Assembly: GCA_016782315.1 (NCBI GenBank)
Contig: JADDOQ010000002.1
Coordinates: 1 to 56,682, forward strand
Length of the DNA stretch: 56,682 nt
Source: Nitrososphaeraceae archaeon
Lineage (GTDB): Archaea; Thermoproteota; Nitrososphaeria; Nitrososphaerales; Nitrososphaeraceae
Direction: 5' to 3'
The notes under the pieces are model-generated. The model did no database searches. It was not told the origin of the DNA and saw only the letters and a program-made list of their open reading frames with translations. Shown here piece by piece: positions 9,258-18,634 of this stretch. Both the position numbers and the translations under genes were made by a program. The first letter of the stretch is position 1. Each line of letters starts with the position of its first letter.

Positions 9258-9689
9258 TTTTTATTGCTATTTGTTAAAATCTTATCAAGAATATAGAAAA
9301 TAAAGCATGAATCCATCACACTGTGTCATATGAGGGGCAATTAGATGGATTTATGTATGCATGATAAATTGTGCTATTGATAAATACATACTATCAGATT
9401 CACTATTTACGATATTTCCACATTATATTAAGTTAAGGTATCATGATTATATGGATTGTATGTGAAGATTTCAAATGAATTTTAAATAAGCTATATATTT
9501 ATTGCGCAATCTTTATTCGGCTATGTCATATAAAAAAAAGAATATACCCATAGTATAACTTTTGTTTAGGATTTCACACCTAATAGAATAAGTATTTAAT
9601 CATAGAAAGGTATATAGGAAAACAGCTGCATACATAATGTTCCGTTGTATATTGTAGGATTTATGGATAATAACCTATTATAAAATGAT
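9258..9689. other. Intergenic, no gene seen
   Basis: About 430 bp, AT-rich; it should contain the promoter of the downstream glycosylase gene. Confidence 0.5.
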
Positions 9690-9696
9690 GGAGGTG
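9690..9696 (+). promoter_or_regulatory. Shine-Dalgarno of the uracil-DNA glycosylase gene
   Basis: GGAGGTG, 8 nt before TTG 9705. This strong site decides the non-ATG start and shows the gene has a leadered mRNA, unlike several neighbours. Confidence 0.75.
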
Positions 9697-9704
9697 TTAC
9701 TGTT

Positions 9705-10391
9705 TTGCTTAATGTTGATGATGATGATGATCTACAGAATAAAGTTATCAAATGTAAAGAATGTTCGCGTTTAATTAATTATATTGAAAGTATAGGTCAA
9801 GCCAAAGTAAAGAGATTTACGAATGAGAACTATTGGGCAAAACCTATCCCAGGTTATGGGGATCCAAAAGCCACTCTTTTAATTATTGGATTAGCACCTG
9901 CAGCACATGGCGGTAACAGAACAGGGAGAATATTCACAGGAGACAGCTCCGGCGATTGGTTAGCAAAAGCGCTTTTTGAAACAGGATTTGCAAATCAGCC
10001 AATTAGTATTTCAAAAAATGATGGATATGCCTTAAATGATGCTTATGTTACCGCAGTAGTTAAATGCGCCCCTCCTCAAAATATTCCAACACCATCTGAG
10101 ATAACAAATTGCTCTCAGTATCTTCAAACGGAAATAAAACTACTAGAGAGCACTACTAAAGTTATTATCACACTGGGAAAAATCGCTTTTGACAACTATT
10201 GCAAATCAGTTGGATTGAAAAGGCTAATTTTTGGCCATAATGCAATTTACAAATTAAAAGGAGGCAAAACGCTAATATCTTCTTATCATCCAAGCAGGAG
10301 AAACACAAACACAAAGACACTGACATGGGAAATGTGGATTGAGGTCTTCAAAACTGCAAAGAACATAATTAAATCTTCAGAGAAGTATTAG
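9705..10391 (+). CDS. Uracil-DNA glycosylase, family 5 (UDGb type)
   Basis: Removes uracil, and often hypoxanthine, from DNA in base-excision repair. The 228-aa protein has the family 5 motif 1 GLAPAAHGGNRTGR (62-75), where the catalytic Asp/Asn of other families is replaced, and motif 2 SYHPSRRNT (193-201). Four Cys (17, 20, 121, 136) are placed as in the 4Fe-4S cluster of family 4/5 enzymes. An extra acidic run (DDDDD) sits at the N-terminus. Start TTG 9705 set by GGAGGTG. Confidence 0.93.
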   Translation: MLNVDDDDDLQNKVIKCKECSRLINYIESIGQAKVKRFTNENYWAKPIPGYGDPKATLLIIGLAPAAHGGNRTGRIFTGDSSGDWLAKALFETGFANQPISISKNDGYALNDAYVTAVVKCAPPQNIPTPSEITNCSQYLQTEIKLLESTTKVIITLGKIAFDNYCKSVGLKRLIFGHNAIYKLKGGKTLISSYHPSRRNTNTKTLTWEMWIEVFKTAKNIIKSSEKY

Positions 10392-10761
10392 GCAGACAAC
10401 GACATGTATCGGATCAGTAACTCAGTTATCAATCTTAGTTTAAGAACTCAAAATCGAAACTAAACTTACTTATTACTAAACTGAAAACATTTTGAATTTG
10501 ATACTAATTTCCAATACTAATGTAATGGTTAGTGCAATAAAGTATATCTATTTGCCATAGTTACCAATAAGAATATTATTTGGTTATAGTGACCAGAACA
10601 TAAACATACAAGTTAACCTATGCACGATTTCAAATAGATACAAAATAACAACCTGTGGTTTGCCATATTGTTATTCCAATCCTGCCTTGACATTTGAAAA
10701 TAAATCATCAACCAATACAGTTTTTTTATGATGGGTGGCGATTTTTCATTCAGTGGTGGTA
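10392..10761. other. Intergenic, 3' flank of a decayed kinase
   Basis: About 370 bp. The missing G1/F/G2 boxes of the adjoining kinase pseudogene are not recognisable here, so the 3' end was lost rather than frameshifted. Confidence 0.45.
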
Positions 10762-11940
10762 TTACCCACCACCACGCTTTTCTTCTGTAAATTTAATGGC
10801 ATTATCTAAAAGATTGGAGATTGTTTGTATAATCCTTTGACTATCTGCCTCTACCAAACAAGGTTCATGATTTAAATCATCATAAAAAATTCTAACATTA
10901 CCAGCTTCAGTGTGTTTCCTTTTTTTCGTTATTATCTTTGTAGTCATTTGCAATAGATGATAGCAAACTCTTTAAATTAAATTTCTCTTTATGTAGATTG
11001 AGGGTTTTGCTTTCAATTCGGGTTACATCCAAAATGTCCTCGGTGAGTCTTTAGAGCCTCAAAGCATTTCTTTTTATTGTCTGTATCATTTCTTCTCTTT
11101 TTTCAGGATGTTCTTCCAGTAGATCAGAATATGCAAGAATCGACTGGGTAGGAGTCCTAAGCTCATGGCTTGCGATATTTATAAACTCTTCTTGCATTCT
11201 GCCATGGGTTTTTAGATGATCATATAGCGTTAGCTGCTTTGACAAGCCTTCAAAGATGTTAACATAAGATAAAACTGTGGGCTTGCTTGTAGAATATGTT
11301 GCCAATCCCATAGCATCGAGTATATTATCTTTTGAATCATCTATTTTTTCTATCACCAATGACTCTCTTTTGTCAACTACAAGTATAGTGACCGAACTTA
11401 CATTGATTTGGTCGGATTTAAATTCAAAAGGTGTTATAGTAAAATTGTTTTTATCATCTACACCCAAATCCAGTAATATTTTGTTGACAGAATCATTTGT
11501 CGTAGTTAAAACATGTATACTTACATTTTCATTTATTGATTTTACTTTTAAGGTACTCATTATCCCCTTATTGTGCTCCGTAAAAATGCATTAGTAGTTG
11601 GAAGTAGTAACAATATTTCCTCTTTGGCCAATTTTACTAAATTGATAAACAGATCCTTTGTTTTGGATGGAATCCGGATTACCTCAGTTTTACCCAGGGT
11701 TTTGCCTTCTTCTATTTCCCTTATTCTTTGCTCACCAAGGACAGCCCTATCCCAAAAACTCTCAAATACGTATTTTTGTTGATCTACAATATCTTTAACA
11801 TTACTATAGATAATCTGCTCTATAGGTTTTGGTGGTTCAAAATCCTGAGTCATAGCTGAAGGAGCCAGATATTCTGATTCGCTCACAGAAAAGTTTGCCT
11901 TAGGTCCATCTAGGTGACGAATTTCTCGAAAATATTTCAT
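10762..11940 (-). pseudogene. Decayed thaumarchaeal sensor histidine kinase
   Basis: Three blocks in series on the minus strand encode one kinase. 11940-11560: sensor part with REIRHLDG, IIYSNVKDIVDQQ and EQRIREIEEG. 11560-11051: second sensor half plus the H box ASHELRTP. 10953-10762: N box SNLLDNAIKF. A frameshift lies near 11560, an in-frame TAA at 11050 replaces the expected Lys codon (NALRL-stop-RLTEDILD), and another frameshift lies near 10960. The reading ends just after the N box, so the ATP-lid boxes are gone, and the expected first ~110 residues are also missing. Clearly dead. Confidence 0.9.
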
Positions 11941-12431
11941 TAAACCTTTAAAATAATTAAGACGATCTTTGGTTATATTTGTAATATATCTAACTTTTAT
12001 TTTTTTTCAAGTTTTTTATATAATGATTATTGATAATCTTGCATTTCAATAACTAATGAAGTAGCCATTTCGTCACCACAGGAGTCTATCGTTTTTGATT
12101 TGGTTAAAAGTTGTAATATCATATTTAATACATTTTCTGAACCATAAAGTACATCAGTCCTTTGGGTTTGGATATCAGAAGGTAATGACAAATATTATAA
12201 AGAAAAAATACTTTCATAGTATTTAAGCAATGCATTTCATTATATCATATTTTTTAGGGCCATTACTCTATTTTATAGCATAAAATTTAATGCCATGTTA
12301 AAAATATTATTGAAACCCGTTTTTTCAGTTAAACATTATGAAAGTTTTTATTTCCACCATACAAGATATATAAATTAATCCTCACTATAATAATGAGAAG
12401 GTAATCTCCAATATCCAATAATAATAAAAAT
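11941..12431. other. Spacer between two oppositely oriented kinase remnants
   Basis: About 490 bp with no gene. It separates the decayed kinase on the minus strand from the N-terminal kinase remnant on the plus strand, and may contain a rearrangement breakpoint. Confidence 0.45.
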
Positions 12432-12662
12432 ATGTTTAGCAATGCTTCAGTTTTAAATATTACATTACCCAGGGTATGCGATGACACCGGCAACGCAAAC
12501 GACGTGCTTTTGAGGTATATAGGCATGGCAAAGACAAAGATACAATCCTGAATCAGCTATGCCTCAACGTCCGCTATCATTGAGATTGACGCCATAGGGG
12601 ATAAAAAATGGATTTTAAAACAAATCAATAAAAAAAACGAATCCAATTATAAACAGCCATAA
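12432..12662 (+). pseudogene. N-terminal remnant of a thaumarchaeal sensor kinase
   Basis: A 77-codon frame broken by TGA at 12549-12551. The translation resembles the opening of thaumarchaeal sensor kinases as I recall them: a DVLLRYIGMAKTKIQS segment, then ISYASTSAIIEID. In that pattern the residue at the TGA is normally Cys (KRIDSC...), so TGC/TGT to TGA is the likely lesion. No kinase domain follows; the frame ends 30 bp before the response regulator. Similarity is by remembered pattern, not alignment. Confidence 0.5.
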
Positions 12663-12692
12663 AAAGGGAAAAGAGGAAGTTCAATAAGCAAT

Positions 12693-13085
12693 ATGAGGAA
12701 AATCATGATTTTAGACGATGAGGAAGATATTGCTCTTTTATTCAAAGAAGGCCTTGAAATTATGGGTTTCTATAGTGTAGCAGTATACAATGATCCAATT
12801 AAAGCATTGTATGAAATAAAATCCAACACATATGACATAATTTTGATAGACATAGTAATGCCGAATATGAATGGATTAGAATTTTATACCAATCTAAAAA
12901 AAATGGAAAAAGAATCAGGATCTAAAGTTTGTTTTTTTTCTGCTGGAGAATTTAGCGAGGATAAAATCAGAAACATGTTTCCCAACTTAAAAAATCAAAA
13001 AACAATTCTAATTCATAAACCAATAAGGATAAAAGAGCTATTGATCAAAATTGATGAAATAATATATGAAAAAGCAGAGATCTAA
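12693..13085 (+). CDS. Receiver-only response regulator
   Basis: 130-aa stand-alone CheY-like receiver: acidic pocket DDEED (9-13), phospho-acceptor Asp in IILIDIVMPNMNG, and the conserved Lys in HKPIRIKELL. No output domain, so it probably relays phosphate or binds a partner. It lies 30 bp downstream of a kinase remnant and next to a dead kinase, so it has lost any adjacent partner. The hybrid kinase at 28-30 kb carries a similar receiver (CFLTAGEIS versus CFFSAGEFS). Confidence 0.92.
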   Translation: MRKIMILDDEEDIALLFKEGLEIMGFYSVAVYNDPIKALYEIKSNTYDIILIDIVMPNMNGLEFYTNLKKMEKESGSKVCFFSAGEFSEDKIRNMFPNLKNQKTILIHKPIRIKELLIKIDEIIYEKAEI

Positions 13086-13204
13086 TACATCACAGGTATT
13101 GTCATAAAAGTAAAGTCAAATCAATAAACCGGTGATCATTTTTTGCATTTCGTCATATTCTTATAGAATGCAACATTAAATAACAACTCCCCATTAGAAT
13201 AAGT

Positions 13205-13348
13205 ATGTGGGGAATATCGATATACCTTATGCGTCTGGCAGATTACCTTCAAGGCCGTAATGACAAAAGAACATGCAGTGTCTGTAATTTTAAGGCCAAA
13301 AGCGAAAAATATCTTCACGACCATATGCAAAAAGAACACAAAACATAG
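13205..13348 (+). CDS. Mini C2H2 zinc-finger protein
   Basis: 47 aa from ATG 13205, or 39 aa from ATG 13229. It ends in one C2H2 finger: RTCSVCNFKAKSEKYLHDHMQKEH, i.e. C-x2-C, a basic loop with Phe and Leu spacing, then H-x-H/H-x4-H. Single C2H2 fingers of this size occur in archaea and may bind nucleic acid. The antisense frame has no such motif. Function unknown; the exact start is unsettled because no clear SD was seen. Confidence 0.6.
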   Translation: MWGISIYLMRLADYLQGRNDKRTCSVCNFKAKSEKYLHDHMQKEHKT

Positions 13349-13753
13349 TAAAAATGTCACCGCTACATCTGGACAATAATTTTGGTTCATGTCATAAATT
13401 TATTTTATATTGTTGTTTGAAATCATTTTATTTGGTGTCTTAAAAGGCATGCGCATAAACTTAATAAAAATGAAATTCTAATTGATTGTTTTGTTATTTT
13501 TAGGCCTAGTGTTGGCAAAAATATACGCACCAGTCAATTAAAACACTAACAAGCAGATATGGGATTGTTTATGATCTTACATAATTGAAATATAAGACTC
13601 AATTTAATCTAAAACTTAAAAACCCATTACAACATGATTTTAGCCCTAAATTAAGAATTTGAAAATAGATTCGCCATGCCAGTTTTATACTTGAAGCAGA
13701 GTCAAAATAACCACAATTTAAATAATATACATAGTAATACTAATTAAAAAAAC
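13349..13753. other. Intergenic, no gene seen
   Basis: About 400 bp, AT-rich; the promoter of the next gene is probably in the TA-rich bases near 13720. Confidence 0.5.
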
Positions 13754-14395
13754 ATGTCTTCATCAACAGACTCTACAACAACGACAATAGACACCATCTT
13801 AACAAAAGATAATGAAAAAGGAAAAGAGGAAAAAAAGAGTTTTATTGATAACAAGAAGGATTCAACCAATACAAAAGAATCAAAATTTAACGAATTAATT
13901 CAATGGTTACAGAAATGGGGTTACAAGGTAATAGACAGGTCAAAAGACAACAAAAATGCAGATATCCTGTTTAGAGCAGAGATTGCCCCACTTGTTTCTT
14001 ACTCATCAGGTTCAGATACACCCTTATTTCTTGAGTTTCAAAATGGTTTTGACGATGGATTAATTATCAGGACCACATATGAACTTGATAAATATATAGA
14101 ATTACATTTAAGAAATCAAAATAGAGCCAGAGAAATAGAATTAACATACATCGAGATAGAACAGGTCATTTTACCTATGAGGGTCTCTATTATCCGAGCC
14201 CCTTCGATAATTAACATTTATAAAGTAATATTTTCAGAACAATTGACAAAACAATTCTTTTATGATTGTATCACCGATTTAATCAATGCAATGTCTTTGA
14301 TCATAGGTAAATGGGATCAGAAATATTACGAAATTAGACCAAAAACTACAAAAGAGGAACCAGATAATAAGCAGTTTAAGCAAAACCAGGTGTAG
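13754..14395 (+). CDS. Hypothetical protein, YbjN/DUF2299-like pattern
   Basis: 213 aa. The first ~42 residues are a Ser/Thr/Lys-rich disordered tail. The core (~43-200) begins FNELIQWLQKWGYKV, continues with strands containing PLFLEFQNGFDDGLIIRTTYELD and ends with a helix FYDCITDLINAM. This mix resembles the chaperone-like YbjN/DUF2299 fold, but the match is a memory of pattern only. Soluble. It is 195 bp upstream of the cyclase gene on the same strand, so co-expression is possible but unproven. Confidence 0.6.
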   Translation: MSSSTDSTTTTIDTILTKDNEKGKEEKKSFIDNKKDSTNTKESKFNELIQWLQKWGYKVIDRSKDNKNADILFRAEIAPLVSYSSGSDTPLFLEFQNGFDDGLIIRTTYELDKYIELHLRNQNRAREIELTYIEIEQVILPMRVSIIRAPSIINIYKVIFSEQLTKQFFYDCITDLINAMSLIIGKWDQKYYEIRPKTTKEEPDNKQFKQNQV

Positions 14396-14590
14396 CATGG
14401 TTTTTAGAATAACCAGAATATCTTTATAACGTGACAATACAAAACAGAACCTACAGCATGATATAAGTAAATATTATAAATTAAGCATGTTTCAAAAATC
14501 TTCCACAATAAATGACTGCAGTAATGTTAGCTTTAGGCACAGTCTGGCACTATTAATGAATTAATTAAAGAGCGTGCAGATAAAAAAGAT

Positions 14591-15583
14591 ATGTCTGATA
14601 GGATAGACCAAAGAAATACGATACTTAATTTATACAATTCAGGAATTGATCCAGAAATCATAGCCTTGGAGTTAGACATCAACCAAGATACTGTTATGAA
14701 TGTAATAAAAAATGAGTCAAAGGTGAATCAAAAAAAATCCCCAAAAAACATGTCAAGTGTACTTTTAAACAAGTTATATCTTGATGCAGTCATTGATATC
14801 AACGAGATAATAAGCGACTCTCAAGTCAAAACATGGAAGGCTTTAAAATCAAAACCAGATTTTAACACATCCTTTAAGGACACTCAAAACATATTGGAGC
14901 AATGCGGCGAAACCAAAATCAATCTTGTAATTTTACATATTGATTTAGTAGGTTCTACAAGAATGTCTTTGAATTTACCTATTGAGAGATTGACAACTAT
15001 AATCAGAACATTTGCACAGCAAATGTCTCTTATAGTATCAATGTATGGCGGATTTGTATTAAAGTATATTGGAGATGCGGTTTTGGCATTTTTTGTAGTT
15101 GAAGACATTCAGGATAGAAGTATTCAAAACCAGCCAGAAGAGGCCGAGTCAAAAGATAATGATGATTTTTATCGTCTTCAATTTAGTAATGCGATAAGTT
15201 GTGCATATGCCATGATCAAGGTAATCCAGGAAGGCATCAACCCCATTTTAAGCCAGTATGATTACCCAGAACTTAAAGTAAGGGCAGGTATAGATTTTGG
15301 AGAAATCGCCATAGTTCAATATGGTTGGGATATTGACGAACACAAGGAAATAACCCTAAAAAAACCACATCTTGACCTTATAGGATACACTATAAGTATA
15401 GTAGTAAAAATGACATCACTTGTTGAACCCGATCATATAATAATTGGCCAAAAACTATTTGATAAATTAGATACAAAACAAAAAAACACTTTCAGGCAGT
15501 TACCTGCTAATCCAGATATATGGGGTTATATGCATAAGACTACCGGAGGAATATACAACCTATACGGTAACATAAAACAGTAA
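14591..15583 (+). CDS. Class III adenylate/guanylate cyclase domain protein
   Basis: 330-aa soluble protein. An N-terminal helix-turn-helix-like segment (~8-40: ILNLYNSGIDPEIIALELDI...) precedes a class III nucleotide cyclase domain (~108-325). The two metal Asp are D118 (HIDLVGSTR) and D162 (KYIGDAVLAFF). K158 and D262 occupy the positions that choose the purine, suggesting adenylate cyclase. The transition-state Asn and Arg of the usual VNxAAR motif are Ser269 and Lys273 (IGYTISIVVKM). It is probably catalytic, but rate and product are uncertain. A class III cyclase is not ordinary in archaea outside this group. Confidence 0.85.
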   Translation: MSDRIDQRNTILNLYNSGIDPEIIALELDINQDTVMNVIKNESKVNQKKSPKNMSSVLLNKLYLDAVIDINEIISDSQVKTWKALKSKPDFNTSFKDTQNILEQCGETKINLVILHIDLVGSTRMSLNLPIERLTTIIRTFAQQMSLIVSMYGGFVLKYIGDAVLAFFVVEDIQDRSIQNQPEEAESKDNDDFYRLQFSNAISCAYAMIKVIQEGINPILSQYDYPELKVRAGIDFGEIAIVQYGWDIDEHKEITLKKPHLDLIGYTISIVVKMTSLVEPDHIIIGQKLFDKLDTKQKNTFRQLPANPDIWGYMHKTTGGIYNLYGNIKQ

Positions 15584-15707
15584 TAACACCATATCTTTTG
15601 TTTGCACATTATCTTTCAATTTACTAGATAAAGTATTGTTTGGTTTTCAGAAATAAAAGTAAGGAAAAGATAAAGAAATTGTTTGGTTTAGATTTTATAA
15701 GGTTATT

Positions 15708-16718
15708 TTAATCTCGTTTTTGGATAGAAAATAAACTATTGAATGCAGAGATATTCGCCGTAGCAATTTCGTTTATCATTTTACCTAATGCGATGGCATT
15801 TTCTGTATAAATAGCAGAAGACTTGGAATATATTTCCATAACCCTGCCCCAGAAAGTTTGATTTGTCAAAAACATGTTATTGGTTGTATCAAGGATTGGA
15901 ATAAATGCGCCTTGAAAAGAGTTTATTGTTTGGTTTTGGAATTTCACGTAATCGTCAAATGCATCTTTGGTAGACTGCAACGCCCTCTTTTGTGATTCAT
16001 CATCTGTATTGGCATATTTTGGAATATCTGTCATTTTTGTCTCCATGTTCTTATTTGCACTATCCAATGTGGGTTCAGCATACAAATCATTGTTTGATAA
16101 TTGCCGTTGAGTCAAAGGGTTATCCAGACTCTCCGGTGTTTTTTCTTTCTCTAAATCCGATTCAGCTGACAAAGGTGAATTTGATGTTTGTTCATCCGTT
16201 AGTGGAACTTCGGTAGATGAGGTAGGTGATTTAACCTTTAATTTTAATTCCGACTCCACACCCTTGTCTTTATCCTCTACTGGTACTTCTACATCTGTCT
16301 GCACTTCTACCTCTATCCCTTCCTCTGTAGGTATTGTCGTGACAGTTGCAACGGAAGCTTCTGTAACTTCGCCTGAACTTTCAGGATTAATAATTATTTT
16401 GTCCTCGATTAATGACGTTTCTTCAGAGGTGTCATTAACGTCTATTGAGATTTTAGAATCATCTTCATTATCTAGAGACACTACTATTCCATTAACTATT
16501 TCCTTATTGATTTTTTCCTGTTCATTTGTATTTAGAAGATCATCTGCATTGAACCCGGTAATGTCACCCGCGTCAGTCGGGCCTTCCATGATTACTTCCT
16601 TGCCTGTCTCTATTGCTTCTTTAACTGCTTCACCTATAGTTGGAGTCAATGCCTTTTTTTTGTTATCTGATAGATTATTATCATTGGATTTTGAATCATC
16701 ATTGTCATTATAAGCCAT
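15708..16718 (-). CDS. Long acidic protein with phasin-like C-terminus
   Basis: 336 aa. Residues ~1-230 are low-complexity, very acidic and Ser/Thr/Val-rich (EVEVQTDVEVPVEDKDKG and similar), probably disordered. The last ~90 residues form amphipathic helices (FDDYVKFQNQTINSFQ, NMFLTNQTFWGRVMEIYSKSSAIYTENAIALG) of the type seen in phasins and PhaE subunits that coat polyhydroxyalkanoate granules. Nitrososphaerales can encode a PHA synthase, which makes this plausible, but no pha gene is nearby, so it remains a suggestion. It converges with the cyclase gene. Confidence 0.65.
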   Translation of the reverse strand: MAYNDNDDSKSNDNNLSDNKKKALTPTIGEAVKEAIETGKEVIMEGPTDAGDITGFNADDLLNTNEQEKINKEIVNGIVVSLDNEDDSKISIDVNDTSEETSLIEDKIIINPESSGEVTEASVATVTTIPTEEGIEVEVQTDVEVPVEDKDKGVESELKLKVKSPTSSTEVPLTDEQTSNSPLSAESDLEKEKTPESLDNPLTQRQLSNNDLYAEPTLDSANKNMETKMTDIPKYANTDDESQKRALQSTKDAFDDYVKFQNQTINSFQGAFIPILDTTNNMFLTNQTFWGRVMEIYSKSSAIYTENAIALGKMINEIATANISAFNSLFSIQKRD

Positions 16719-17575
16719 TTATTAATAAGAAGCAATAAAGTATTAATATGTATAACAAAAGTATTAGTAATGAATTCCTATTGCCTGTTTAGCATTTATT
16801 CAAACCCATAAATAATTAATACAGTTATAGTTAAATTAATGCTTTTGATTCAATATCGATTATATTGAAATAGTAACAGAAATAACTTGAAAATAATTCT
16901 TAAATTCCAAACAATGAGCACATGTATAAAAACCATTTAAAAAGAAAGAAACCATACCAAATAGTTGATGATCCGTATTATCGATTGCTCTTGCAAAACC
17001 ATTGAATATAATTCCCTACATTAAATGAAAACCTTTCATTGTTGATGCATTGTGTCTTGAAAAAATTGCTGTATTGTATTGCAGGTTAAAATAAAAAAAG
17101 ATAAAGATTCTAATCTTTGATATGACATAATTGAGATAAATGAAATTCGGTACAATAGGGATAGGATTTGAATCCCGATAGTAATGGCTATTTTGTTATT
17201 TGTTTAAGAAACCATTAAACCAGAATCTATATTTTTGTTTTACCAAAGTATAGCATTATCTTCAACTAATTATTTCTGTTAAATTTGATTGCATAAATAG
17301 TGAGTGAGCGAAGTCTAAATGATTCTCATATGTTCACACACTATATAGTGTAACACCTACCGATGGATTTAATAAATAAGTTAATGATATAAAAACATTA
17401 GATAAGTCAAACTATTGTTGTTTTTCGCATAGGTAAAGGGCACTCCGAATATGCGCTGTCTTTTTATTTTTCTTATTACTAAAAAATCAATAGTATCAAA
17501 CATCATTCCTTCTACTTCTGATGCGGCTAGCAATCTTATTGTTATTTTTATTAGGGCATATCATAGTACAGTTAC
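16719..17575. other. Long intergenic gap, tRNA-like motif only
   Basis: About 860 bp. Bases 17157-17177 resemble an antisense T-arm (GGATTTGAATCC), but no acceptor, D or anticodon arm can be paired around it. No ORF was supported. Confidence 0.5.
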
Positions 17576-17971
17576 ATGAAATTACTCCGGATATCCGCAG
17601 TCACATTATTAGTGAATGATATGAATAAGTCATATGGATTTTATTCCAGAATCCCTGGTTTTACTTTATCCTATTTTTCAAAAAACTTTACAACATTCAC
17701 ATTAGAAGAAAATACGGGCAAACAAACACACCTTAATTTAGAATTGTCAATCCAAGACAATATAACGGATAATAAACCCAGGCACTTTGGAAGAATAATT
17801 TTTCATACGGATAATGCAGATGCCATGTATTGTTATTTAAAAAATGACGATTTCCTGTCAAAACTAATAATTATAGAATCAACACCATTGAATGCCAAAT
17901 GGGGTGAAAGATATTTCCACATAAGGGATCCAGAGGGGTATCAAATATCTTTCGCACAACCTCTAAAATAG
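17576..17971 (+). CDS. VOC-family (glyoxalase/bleomycin-resistance fold) protein
   Basis: 131 aa with the paired beta-alpha-beta-beta-beta fold: ISAVTLLVNDMNKSYGFYSRIPGF at the start and WGERYFHIRDPEGYQISFAQPL at the end. The final Glu/Gln-type metal position is not the classic E of glyoxalase I, and the usual N-terminal metal His is replaced in AVTLLV, so metal use is doubtful. Substrate unknown. It starts at ATG 17576 and stands alone. Confidence 0.85.
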   Translation: MKLLRISAVTLLVNDMNKSYGFYSRIPGFTLSYFSKNFTTFTLEENTGKQTHLNLELSIQDNITDNKPRHFGRIIFHTDNADAMYCYLKNDDFLSKLIIIESTPLNAKWGERYFHIRDPEGYQISFAQPLK

Positions 17972-18152
17972 ACATAGAACCTCTCATCTTCATTATTGCC
18001 GTAGGATTATTAACGGATAATAGATCTCAAAATATATGCCGATATCTATATTTTTTTGAGGATCTTCATTAAGGAAATCCCAATCTTTCCAATGCAAATA
18101 TCATGTTTCCATTGCGTAGTATGCAAGCAGTTGGACAAAGTTCAGTAATGAA

Positions 18153-18365
18153 TCAGGGTCGTAACACCTTACGCTTCCACCTTTCTACGACATCTTGCTG
18201 TCTTGCCATGGATTCAGACATTTCACGTTCCCTGACTTTCATGTTGTAAATATAATTCCCGTATATCCTCGCAGCATCTAATCCAATCATCAATAAGGCA
18301 GATAATGCAAAACCAATGACCCACATAATTTCAATTAAATTCAACATCAATCTTATAGTTTGCAT
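18153..18365 (-). CDS. Small membrane-anchored protein
   Basis: 70 aa from ATG 18365; an upstream TTG at 18401 would add 12 residues. A TATA-like ATAATATG at 18413-18420 predicts a transcript start near 18390, which favours the ATG. One hydrophobic segment (MLNLIEIMWVIGFALSALLMIGLDAA) is followed by a charged tail (KVREREMSESMARQQDVVERWKRK) that should lie in the cytoplasm as a helix. No family recognised. Confidence 0.55.
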   Translation of the reverse strand: MQTIRLMLNLIEIMWVIGFALSALLMIGLDAARIYGNYIYNMKVREREMSESMARQQDVVERWKRKVLRP

Positions 18366-18634
18366 TTTAATGAATAAATAACTTTGTTTTAATTTTGCCA
18401 AGAATATGAGTCATATTATAACGTTTAGTCACTAATGCCATATTGTTTGGAGAAATAGAATAGAAATTATGCATAAATGAAAAATCTGTAAAACAATCAC
18501 CCAGAAAAAATAATGCATGTTAAGGCATATGGCAATAATTATATGGTTTTGTAATATTACAGCACATTAAATATTGTAAAGCACATCCCGGATTTATTTT
18601 GATTAAATAGATAAAAATACCTATACGGTCTTCT

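Noticed and set aside
12549-12551. TGA read as selenocysteine in place of Cys
   Set aside because: Thaumarchaea are not known to have selenocysteine machinery, no SECIS was visible and the kinase domain is missing, so a nonsense mutation is simpler.
16264-16713. 149-codon Ser-rich plus-strand frame
   Set aside because: Antisense shadow of the acidic repeats in the phasin-like protein.
17157-17200. Antisense T-arm-like motif GGATTTGAATCC suggesting a tRNA
   Set aside because: No acceptor, D or anticodon stem can be paired on either strand.
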